This document shows positions 18,033 through 24,671 of a stretch of 25,117 nucleotides of DNA, one piece after another (positions within the stretch are counted from its first letter, which is position 1; each line of letters begins with the position of its first letter). The stretch is from positions 428,696 through 453,812 of the forward strand of contig NW_014577235.1 in assembly GCF_000485595.1 (NCBI RefSeq), given 5' to 3'. Source of the stretch: Priapulus caudatus. Taxonomy: Eukaryota; Priapulida; Priapulimorpha; Priapulimorphida; Priapulidae. The position numbers and the translations under genes were made by a program. The notes under the pieces were generated by a model that was not told the DNA's origin, did no database searches, and saw only the letters and a list, made by a program, of their open reading frames with translations.

Positions 18033-18594
18033 CTTGCACACAACAAATGATATATTATCTCTGGCAGGAGAAGCTGCAACTGTCTTATGCTCCTTGCTGT
18101 CTTATGTGCAAGCTGTTTGGCAACCTGATTTTGTCTATCACTGGACAAAGTTGCGCTGAGCGCTAACACATTGGCAGTTGGAAAAAGTGCCCTGAGTGTG
18201 TAGAGACGCTGAAATGCTGGACGAAAGTTCTCACCCCAGTCCAACACGCAGTGCGCTTCATCGATGACAATAAATGTCTTTGCTTGGTGTTGATAATATT
18301 GACTTAGCCAAATATCATGTAATGATTTATTGTCAATTAGCTGTTCTGGGTGAGCGAAAACAAACGTGTATTTGCCGTCAGTCAATTTCTGTCGTTCACA
18401 GTTGCTCATGTTTGTCTTGATCAATGTTGCATAGTCTCCAAGTTTCAGCAGCTGCTGATTCAAAATGACATTCAAAGGAACGATAACTAAAACGAATGCT
18501 TTGTCTTTCAAGAAGTGATCACTTAACTCTGGCAGAAGTTCATATATTAACACAGTTTGAGCCCATCTTCCCGAGACAAATAAATTAAAAAAAT
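18033..18594 (-). pseudogene. RecQ-type DEAH helicase fragment, disrupted
   Basis: Motif Ia-like VLVIVPLNVILNQQ, the Walker B box VIDEAHCVLDWGENFRPAF (RecQ-specific DEAHC with the following WG..FRP block) and motif III ALSATLS are all visible in order, covering part of helicase domain 1. The Walker A region is spoiled: SGRWAQTVLIYELLPE stands where a GKT/GKS loop should be, so ATP binding would be lost. Upstream sequence is replaced by a foldback element at 18595. A 17-bp direct duplication (CTGTCTTATG at 18080 and again at 18097) shifts the frame; beyond it the family-like text ASPARDNISFVVCKRP continues in another frame until about 18033. It is likely a transposon-borne RecQ, common in aquatic animal genomes, rather than a host repair gene. 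Confidence 0.75.
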
Positions 18595-18799
18595 CCGGTA
18601 TACCGGAACGTACCCTGGTACTATCTAATATGCCGGACCGTACCTCGCCTACTCCACTAACAAGTCTAGGGAGTCGCCTACGCCTACGCCCTAACCCTAA
18701 CCCTAACCCTAACACTAACCATAACCATATCAAATAGTTACCAGGGTTCGTTCCGGTATACCGGACCGTACCCAGGGTACGTTCCGGCAGTACCCTGGG
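18595..18799. repeat. Inverted-repeat element containing interstitial telomeric sequence
   Basis: Left arm CCGGTATACCGGAACGTACC (18595 on) and right arm GGTTCGTTCCGGTATACCGG (ending 18764) are inverted copies of about 30 bp, extending into CTGGTACTAT and ATAGTTACCAG. They flank about 110 bp that includes CCCTAA repeats. A further inverted copy (GTACCCAGGGTAC, then GTTCCGGCAGTACCCTGG) follows to 18799. This looks like a short palindromic element inserted in the RecQ fragment. Confidence 0.7.
18689..18728. repeat. Interstitial telomeric tract (CCCTAA)n
   Basis: Four consecutive CCCTAA-type units followed by degenerate ACTAACCATAACCATA. This is TTAGGG-type telomeric sequence read from the minus side. 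It sits between the arms of the inverted repeat, not at a chromosome end in this window. Confidence 0.85.
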
Positions 18800-18827
18800 G
18801 GACATAGACCCTATGAGCTGTACTGTG

Positions 18828-18847
18828 TGTTTGTTTGTTTGTTTGTT

Positions 18848-18912
<65 letters not shown>

Positions 18913-18945
18913 GGGAGATATATATATATATAGAGAGATAGAGAT
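18828..18945. repeat. (GTTT)n, (GT)n, (AT)n and GAGA microsatellite cluster
   Basis: Six GTTT/GTTTGTTT units run into about 28 GT dinucleotides (to about 18910), then AGATATATATATATAGAGAGATAGAGA. Compound microsatellites like this commonly mark retroelement tails. Confidence 0.9.
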
Positions 18946-19255
18946 TGGGGGGGTACTGCATGCTTAGTCAGAATGTATAGCTATAACATAGCCATAGGGT
19001 AATGGGGATTTATGAGAGAATTGGGTCATCTTCCAGGCCTGATCTAGTAACTATCTGACCAGAAAAACTGAAATGCTGATGTGGTTCATTGACCTTTGGG
19101 TGTGTACTGTGTGTTTGTGTGTGTGCGTGCGTGCGTGCGTGCGTGTGTGTGTGCATGTGGTGGTGGTTACCTGCCACTTCAAAGTAGACAACAACTTTAC
19201 AGTTGTTTATAGTTGTTTATTTGATGAATAACGAATAATTTTTGTTACTTTTTAT
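18946..19255. other. Spacer with a GTGCGTGC microsatellite, no gene
   Basis: A second GT/GC microsatellite lies at about 19107-19157. The rest is unremarkable. No catalytic exon of the neighbouring Harbinger element is found here. Confidence 0.5.
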
Positions 19256-19272
19256 CTACTTCATGTACTTAC

Positions 19273-19630
19273 CTGTGGCTAAAAATCTCAGCGTAATTGC
19301 TAGCCGCTGAGATGGGCGAATGGCTTGCCTACATCTAGTGTCCTGTTTCGCTATTCTAGGACCCACTATTGCCAGAAGCTCGTTAAAACTCTCCGGCGAC
19401 ATTCTCATGTACGACCGGTAATCACCGGGGTCTTCGGCCGTCAATTCATTCAATAAATTATTAAATACTTCATGCGTCGGTCGACGACCAACCCAGGGTT
19501 TAACCCAGTTGGTACGGTTCTCCCACCGTTTACTGCGCTTCCTTATTCGTCGTAAAGTCGTGATATAAACTGCCATTGCAATGGCAAGTTTCCGTTTTTT
19601 CTTATTTGTTTTCTTTCTGGACGCTGCCAT
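19273..19630 (-). CDS. PIF/Harbinger transposase, first exon only
   Basis: Starts at an ATG in good context (ACAAAATGGC) about 160 bp inside the element terminus. The first 35 residues are Lys/Arg-rich. Then WVKPWVGRRPTHEVFNNLL, YRSYMRMSPESFNELLAIV, RQAIRPSQRLAITLRFLATG follow, the conserved N-terminal block of HARBI1-like transposases that leads into the DDE domain. The frame ends exactly at a consensus splice donor, CCACAG|GTAAGT at 19272-19271, so this is exon 1 with a phase-1 border. The DDE catalytic exon is not present in the roughly 700 bp downstream; beyond that the sequence is microsatellite, foldback and RecQ. The copy is therefore truncated and not autonomous. Confidence 0.8.
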
Positions 19631-19659
19631 TTTGTTCGTTACGTGGGGCCGGTAGTGCG

Positions 19660-19793
19660 CGGTAGGTGGCGGTAGAAACTCGCCCGATTTAATCGCCTAG
19701 TGTGTCCACTCGACTCGCGTGATAGAATCGGGCGATTACAGCGGGCGATGTAATTGCCCGATTTAATCGCCTAGTGTGTCCGGCCCTTAAGCA
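19660..19793 (-). mobile_element. Harbinger terminal and subterminal repeats
   Basis: The outer end reads CGCCTAGTGTGTCCGGCCC followed by TTA (a TTA-type target as PIF/Harbinger uses). The motif CGATTTAATCGCCTAGTGTG occurs twice (about 19684-19707 and 19757-19784). Between them AATCGGGCGATTAC and GTAATTGCCCGATT form an inverted pair. The transposase exon starts inside at 19630. The other terminus of this copy was not found downstream. Confidence 0.65.
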
Positions 19794-19909
19794 ATTAAGG
19801 TATCTTTGAGGGTTCATGTAATGTTGCGTATTAGCGATTATATGTTACATCATATTATATTAACTCTTATGTGATATATGCGTGTACGAGTAGCCAAATA
19901 CTAGATTAC

Positions 19910-20112
19910 CTGGAAAAGTCAACTTGGCTACTCCTAACCCTGCAGCTTGCAATTCCATTCTCTCACACATATCTGGAACTTTGTCTGCGTCCATTTGTGA
20001 GAGGCAGCAGAAAGTGTGAGTCCACGAGTTTTTAATTCTTACGAATAGTGGTTCCTTGTTTCCTCCTTTTTGCTGGTAGATATGGCGCAAAGTTGCGCTG
20101 TAGCTCAGACAT
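19910..20112 (-). pseudogene. First coding exon of a WTH/AGLG-type transposon protein, frameshifted
   Basis: Begins two bases after an acceptor (TTAATTGCAG) with ATG at 20112 and ends at a donor, TTTTCCAG|GTAATC at 19909-19908. The first 26 codons (MSELQRNFAPYLPAKRRKQG...) are open in one frame and then meet a stop. The rest, SWTHTFCCLSQMDADKVPDM and MELQAAGLGVAKLTFPG, is in another frame, so a small indel lies near 20030-20037. A WTH-F-CL block followed by AGLG-K-ITF is, as I recall, the N-terminal module of multi-copy uncharacterised or HECT/G2E3-like transposon proteins of aquatic animals. No downstream exons are recognisable. Confidence 0.5.
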
Positions 20113-20114
20113 AA

Positions 20115-20400
20115 CTGCAATTAATATAATACATCAAATTTGATATCAAGATATGTATATGCTTCACGAACACTCTCACCCCGCATTACCTTAGCACGTA
20201 TTGTAGATGATATTGGCCAGGTGTAACAAATTCTGCCAACAGATCAAGATTTTTGTTCTTGTAAATATAAAAATGACACAATACACAGTTTAGAGGAAAC
20301 ACTGCATATAATGTAGTATTGCTTGGAAGTAAATTTAGATTATTTTCTTACTGTTCCTATCTTGGCGGAATGGATTTGCCCTTGGTGGAGCTGCAGTATG
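20115..20400. other. AT-rich spacer, no gene
   Basis: No coding segment or structured repeat is visible between the frameshifted exon and the 15-bp minisatellite. Confidence 0.5.
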
Positions 20401-20403
20401 GAT

Positions 20404-20565
20404 GGCAACACTGGTCGTGGCACCATGGGTGATCGCAACACTGGTCGTGGCAACACTGGTCGTGGCAACACTGGTCGTGGCACCACGGGTGACCGCAACA
20501 CTGGTCGTGGCACCACCGGTGGTGGCAACACTGGTCGTAACACTGGTCGTGGCACCACTGAGAAT
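20404..20565. repeat. 15-bp minisatellite GGCAACACTGGTCGT
   Basis: About 11 units alternating GGCAACACTGGTCGT with GGCACCACGGGTGAC-like variants; one unit is shortened to 12 bp. Because unit lengths are multiples of three, all frames over it stay open (on the plus strand an NTGRGTTGDR-type peptide). There is no start context or splice site to suggest that it is translated. Confidence 0.9.
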
Positions 20566-20687
20566 CTCAGCAACATGCCGAAACATGCTGGCAGCTGGAA
20601 TTGAAGCGGCAACAGCCAAAATAACCTCCAGGCAACAGCCTCCTGGTGGGCGTGCGCGACCGGTCGTCCCTGACGCTAGAAATAAAT

Positions 20688-20691
20688 AATA

Positions 20692-20723
<32 letters not shown>

Positions 20724-20760
20724 TAACAAATAAATAATAATAATCTATATAATAATTTGA
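20688..20760. repeat. (TAA)n microsatellite
   Basis: AATAATAAT runs with occasional ATATAA interruptions, possibly the tail of a retroelement preceding it. Confidence 0.9.
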
Positions 20761-21169
20761 GTAGTTTCGTTCTGTTTGTTCCTGCATAACTTCTAGGCGT
20801 GCTTTTTTCGTGCTTCATTCCTATACGCATCAGGTTCGATTCTAACACTTTGCTTTTTGTTATTTATCGGTTAAAATGTTTAAAAAAAAGATTTAGGAAA
20901 TCTAATGGAAAATCTCCCTGGAAAACATGCACGATTCAGTTCACTTCCGCTAGGTGCGCTGGCTGTAGACTTACAAACACGCAACCACAGGCTAAGGGAT
21001 ACAGTAGTCTGTCACGTAACCTTGCAGTGGATTCGCCAGGGCACACGCGCTCCTCCCCCACCTGCACGCTCGCACTCAATTATAAGCACTAAACGTTTAT
21101 TGATGTTTATTTTTTGCATTCTTCTCTCTCTTTCTTGGTTTGTTTGTTTGGCTGTTTGTTGCCACCTAC
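20761..21169. other. Intronic stretch, nothing recognised
   Basis: No exon with supported borders. The CT/T-rich segment at 21115-21160 lies immediately downstream, in the minus sense, of the exon donor at 21169. Confidence 0.45.
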
Positions 21170-21381
21170 CGTTTCTTGGTATTTGCTCGGAGCTCCTGAC
21201 GGGTAGACGGACGACAGGACGCTGCGTGGGGTCGCCGCGAGTGGGTCGCCCTCGAGGAGGAAAGGACCTCGTACCGTGCCGCGATCGCTCCTCCCCGCCT
21301 GACTCCCTTTGCTCTTTGTTATTCCGGCGGACTCCCACGTGTCTGCGTCGTCCATCTGCCCGTCGATCTCCAGAGGCGTAT
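21170..21381 (-). CDS. Probable host exon, phase 1 in, phase 0 out
   Basis: Exon of 212 bp. The acceptor is strong, CTGTTTTTCCTAG before AT ACG CCT; the donor is AAACG|GTAGGT at 21169-21168. Taking the phase-1 entry that matches the preceding exon, the split codon is G|AT (Asp) and the peptide runs TPLEIDGQMDDADTWESAG, ITKSKGSQ, then GPFLLEGDPLAATPRSVLSS and YPSGAPSKYQET with no stop. Another frame is open but Arg-rich and less protein-like. High GC, unlike the flanking transposons. I do not recognise the protein. Its phase-0 exit means that at least one more exon must lie before the phase-1 polyGln exon at 14795. Confidence 0.6.
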
Positions 21382-21572
21382 CTAGGAAAAACAGCGCCAT
21401 GCGGGCACATCTCATCTTTACTTGTAAATGACTTCTAAATCAAGAGGTTTAGTCAGAGGAGCAACAAGGATGCGAAAGCAAAAGGACGAGTCGGCCCGTC
21501 AGAGAAATAAACCTCAATGGTTTTTATCTGCAACATTCGTTGAACGACTCTCGAACGAATTCTCCTACGAAC

Positions 21573-21667
21573 GACCGCGAGTGCGGATCTAACTAGACGT
21601 TACCGGTGTCGTTGGCAGTACCAGACCGCGAGTGCGGATCTAACTAGACGTTACCGGTGTCGTTGGC
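21573..21667. repeat. 51-bp tandem duplication covering an exon end and its splice donor
   Basis: A 44-bp sequence starting GACCGCGAGTGCGGATCTAA occurs at 21573-21616 and again at 21624-21667, separated by 7 bp. In the minus sense each copy ends an exon with AACGACACCG|GTAACG, so the splice donor is present twice, 51 bp apart. Using the distal donor would read through an in-frame TAG. Confidence 0.95.
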
Positions 21668-21811
21668 CGTGCGGTCGGGTTCGGCGATGGGTGTCTGCCG
21701 CGTTGGCATCCTCAGCCCCTCCTCTCCGTCGCGCGGCACGAACTGCCACGTGCTCCTGAGCGGCGGCTCCTCCTCCGAGCTGTCGCCTCCGCCGACGCGC
21801 GACACATCGCA
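21655..21811 (-). CDS. Probable host exon abutting a gypsy fragment, phase 0 in, phase 1 out
   Basis: Exon of 157 bp with donor ACACCG|GTAACG at 21654-21653. The frame reads CDVSRVGGGDSSEEEPPLRS, TWQFVPRDGEEGLRMPTRQT, PIAEPDRTANDT and joins in frame to the exon at 21170-21381 (split codon G|AT). The acidic SSEEE run and high GC suit a host nuclear or scaffolding protein; I cannot identify it. The acceptor at 21813-21812 (CACACACCTTTGAG) is preceded by TTTCTTTCACTTCTTC, and that pyrimidine tract is also the last coding part of the Ty3/gypsy RNase H frame. Either the retroelement supplies the acceptor, or it truncated the exon and the real 5' end is elsewhere. Confidence 0.6.
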
Positions 21812-21814
21812 CTC

Positions 21815-22262
21815 AAAGGTGTGTGAAGAAGTGAAAGAAAGCCAACTCTGCTGCCCATCGCATTTCAGTGGCGTTTAGCTTGGCCGTTGTTTGCAGGTAA
21901 CACAAAGGGTTGTTATCAGTGTATACTGTGAACCGGGTTCCCAGGAGCATGTCCCTGAACTTTTCTGTAATAGCCCACTTTAAGGCTAGCAGTTCAAGCT
22001 TCTTGCTGCTGTAATTGTCCATGTTTCGCTCTGCCTTCCGTAGCCCCCGGCTGGCATAGCATATGACAGTACGTTCTTTGTCAACTTCCTGGCATAGCAC
22101 TGCACCCAAACCATGGAGGCTTGCATCTGTCTCCACAATGAATGGCTGCGAGAAGTCAGGGTGCCCCAGAATGGGAGCAGGGATGAGCAACCTCTTCAGT
22201 TCTTCGAATGCCACCTGGCAGTTTTCAATCCTGTCCACGACGCCATTTGTGAGGTCCGGAAA
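21815..22262 (-). pseudogene. pol: Ty3/gypsy Pol fragment: end of reverse transcriptase and RNase H
   Basis: About 149 codons in one open frame. CQVAFEELKRLLIPAPIL is the RT-RNase H connection; FIVETDASLHGLGAVLCQ carries the first catalytic Asp; KKLELLALKWAI the Glu; FTVYTDNNPLCYL the second Asp. All three RNase H acidic residues are present. The frame breaks just after MRWAAELAFFHF, where further RNase H and integrase sequence should follow, and meets the exon at 21811. The RT catalytic domain upstream is absent and is replaced by LTR-like sequence at 22263. It is therefore a short deleted copy, not capable of transposition. Confidence 0.85.
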
Positions 22263-22590
22263 AAGACTCCAACAATCAAGTGCGGGGTAGACGATTTATT
22301 TGTGAGCAAACAAAAAACCCCTAGAGAGCCAAGTATATAATCGGGCTAGATCATGCCACCGTATGACTGACCACGGCAACTTCGCGGGCAACAAACTGCC
22401 CTGGGTCACACGATAACCTCGTAGATGTTGACCGATAGAAATTACTAAGCAGCAGAATGCTTTCTTCTGCTTTCTATCTGATCCAGCATGGTGGCCTAGT
22501 GCAGCCATCTGTTCTCTGTAGTGCTGCCGTCTAGCTTTTCTCTCCTTTCGCCACTCGAGGGCAGCACCAAACAATCACAACAACCCTGTG
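22263..22590 (-). mobile_element. LTR-like segment with TATA box and polyadenylation signal
   Basis: In the minus sense the region begins near TGTTGTGATTGTTTGGTGC (about 22584), has TTATATAC at 22340-22333 and AATAAA at 22301-22296 about 35-40 bp further on, and ends near the start of the gypsy Pol fragment. TATA and AATAAA in that order and spacing fit the U3-R part of an LTR in the same orientation as the Pol fragment. I did not find its second copy, the primer-binding site or a target duplication, so the boundaries are approximate. Confidence 0.45.
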
Positions 22591-22776
22591 ACAATTCGGC
22601 ATGTCACATTAGCACACACGATTAACATGATTTATCACACATTATGCCTTCAAAATATATGACAATATATCATGGCAACGGTGGTTATCGCATAAAGTAG
22701 AGCATGTGTAAGTATACACTCACTGACTTAGAGAACTCACAGGTAAATAGAGAAATTTAGGGATGTAGAAACTTAC

Positions 22777-22925
22777 ATCCAGTGGTCCATTGTTCTCGCT
22801 GACTCTTTCTCCCATGCTAGAGAGTCTAATATGTACACTTCTTTAATCTTGGTGTCCACAGGAAGGGCCCAATGCTGATCTCTATAGTTGACAGGCACTA
22901 ACACTGTCTTGCTTGAGAACGTCAC
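22777..22925 (-). CDS. Ulp1/SENP-like cysteine protease exon (peptidase C48), isolated
   Basis: Exon of 149 bp with acceptor TTGTTTTTATTACACCAG at 22927-22926 and donor TGGAT|GTAAGT at 22776-22775. The peptide VTFSSKTVLVPVNYRDQHWALPVD, with KEVYILDSLAWEKES after it, contains the catalytic His-Trp pair (QHWALP) and the catalytic Asp region (YILDSL) of the Ulp1 fold. The Gln and Cys of the active site would lie in a following exon that I do not see. Ulp1 domains occur both in host SUMO proteases and in several animal DNA transposons. The surrounding debris makes a transposon origin more likely, and intact splice sites suggest a fairly recent copy. Confidence 0.65.
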
Positions 22926-23944
22926 CTGGTGTAATAAAAACAAGAAAACCCAAAAACTCAAAAACTAATTACACACTTGCAAATGTATTGTCCAGTAGAA
23001 AGATTTGTCGTATTTGTAGCTAACTGCGAGGAATCAGTTAATAGATGTTGATGTGGTGTATAGCCACATGTGGTGTATAACCGAGACACTCAGTTAAGAT
23101 GTCCGTACAGACTATTGACAACTGTTTGAGGAAAATATCAGTAATCTCTTTTTTAAACTTTCAAAACTTGACCTTTCTCTACAAAGCACACAGTACACAT
23201 GAAGCATAAATATAACTAGAATGAGTTGATGGGGTGCTTATCCCATATTCCCACATTTCCAGATCAAATAAAACACCTACACCACAGTACATACTCCGTA
23301 ACGGATTATCTCCACAACATGGTCCACAAATAGTCTAGGGGTATTTATAGCATAATACATATTGAAACGGATTTTTTCATTATTCCCTCCATTCACATTT
23401 TTGATCGTCTATCAATCCCCAAAATTTGAAGTTTGTATGCCAAATGGTCTAGCTAGGAGCAGTTACCCTACAATACAGAGCCAGAGCGGATTATCCCCCA
23501 CAAAATGTCTATGCACATCCTTGCTTAATGGTCTATCAATCCCCGTTTAATGTTTCTATGTTAAATTGTCTAGGAGTAGTCTTACATCATTATCTCCCCC
23601 AAATTTGCTTCCGAATGTGATCGGTCTGGGAGGAGTTGCGAGACCTTACAGATGGATGGAGGTATGGACGGACGTACGGACAGGCCCTTACATGGTTATT
23701 AACTTACTTTAGAAAACAACTAATGGTCGTAGTTCCCCAGTTCCCACTTGCAGTGGGTGAAGGTAGGCAGAACGACGAACCTGGTACTAATGCTCTCGGT
23801 GTTGTTTTCATGCTATCCGAGTCCCAGATAAGCGTGTATAACTTTGTCTGTCATCCACCTATCTCCTTCGAAACTGCCGAAATCGGCAGGTCCTATGTCG
23901 ATGGCGCCTATCCTTAGATGACTTCCGTCCCGAAAGGATCTCTG
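22926..23944. other. Diverged dispersed-repeat region, no gene
   Basis: Degenerate repeats with GGATTATC, TCTATCAATCCCC and GGTCTAGGAG recur near 23270-23640, for example CGTCTATCAATCCCCAAAA at 23405 and TGGTCTATCAATCCCCGTTT at 23529. They end in GATGGATGGAGGTATGGACGGACGTACGGACAGG, a pattern common in retroelement tails. A short GTGGTGTATA repeat lies at 23052-23082. No coding sequence is supported. Confidence 0.45.
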
Positions 23945-23964
23945 TATGGGTGGCATTTCCGAAA

Positions 23965-24030
23965 AACCTGGGTTTCTCTCCCGTGTGAGTTCTCATATGT
24001 TTCTGCAAATTACCTGATTGTGCGAAGACA
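23965..24030 (-). pseudogene. Half of a C2H2 zinc finger with TGEKP linker
   Basis: The frame FAQSGNLQKHMRTHTGEKP encodes the helix, both zinc-binding histidines and the canonical inter-finger linker of a Kruppel-type finger. The preceding Cys-x2-Cys half is missing (upstream sequence is GATA/ACTATCTTAGTG-type low complexity), and the next finger does not continue (RFFGNATHTE). It is therefore an orphan piece of a zinc-finger gene, perhaps captured by or truncated by a transposon. Confidence 0.65.
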
Positions 24031-24168
24031 CTAAGATAGTTCACTAAGATAGTACAAATAAAATAAAGATAGATAGATATAGTGGCAAACCCTAAGCCTC
24101 GCTTAGAACAACTTACTGATTGCTTCAATAAACGATGCACGGACACGCAGGCACAAGACAATATTAGA

Positions 24169-24204
24169 GACTGAAGCATGCCCGCTTCGGTGCGGCTTTA
24201 TATA
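24169..24204 (-). promoter_or_regulatory. Core promoter: TATA box and initiator at ideal spacing
   Basis: In the minus sense TATATAAA (24204-24197) is followed by the initiator TCAGTC (24174-24169), whose A at 24172 lies 32 nt from the first T of the TATA box, the classical distance. About 58 nt after the predicted start there is a splice donor, AATCA|GTAAGT near 24114, so a short first exon is possible. This arrangement suits an LTR retroelement or a small host promoter; the gene it drives is not evident. Confidence 0.45.
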
Positions 24205-24206
24205 TG

Positions 24207-24671
24207 CTCTCAATTTAGTACCCACGAATCCATCCCAAACAAGGCAACCATCCTTTGTAGCCAGTCGGCTGTCCGAGAGCTGCCTATCAGATGCTCCCGT
24301 TTTAGAATAAATCTCCATATACACAGCCGGTTATGTGGGTAATTAATAGCCATGCCATAGCGCAGCGGCCGCACGGTTTCACACATCTCGAACGTGTCGA
24401 ACTCAGCCAGGGAGGGGTAGCCTCAATTGTAAAGAACAGCGACTCCGGGACTCCACCCCGCTGCACGGCTCGTGTGCAAAGTCGTGTACAAACAAATGCC
24501 ACCCGTGCACAAACACCCCGCCTGATCTCGCAGACTCGTGTTTCACACATTCCATCAGACCCATCGCTCATGCCCTGTTAGTTATTACAAGAATACTCTG
24601 CTGGCCTGTAATCTTAAAACGGAGTTGTATGATAAAATTATGAACTTATTTAATTAATGCAAACCTCGTGT
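24207..24671. other. No gene recognised; possible upstream part of the 24.2-kb promoter element
   Basis: Contains GC-rich sequence around 24350-24560 in which CATAGCGCAGCGG and GTGTCGAACTC weakly recall tRNA A and B boxes on the plus strand. No exon with good borders is seen. Confidence 0.35.

Noticed and set aside
20323-20604. Plus-strand 93-codon NTGRG repeat protein
   Set aside because: The open frame follows from the 15-bp unit length; there is no start context, splice site or conserved flank.
21012-21410. Arg-rich 132-codon minus frame over the exon at 21170-21381
   Set aside because: Its phase does not match the preceding exon, and its composition is what an out-of-frame reading of a GC-rich exon gives; the alternative frame fits the split codon.
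24345-24415. Second tRNA-like A/B box pair on the plus strand
   Set aside because: The B box departs from GGTTCGANTCC at several bases and no cloverleaf can be drawn.
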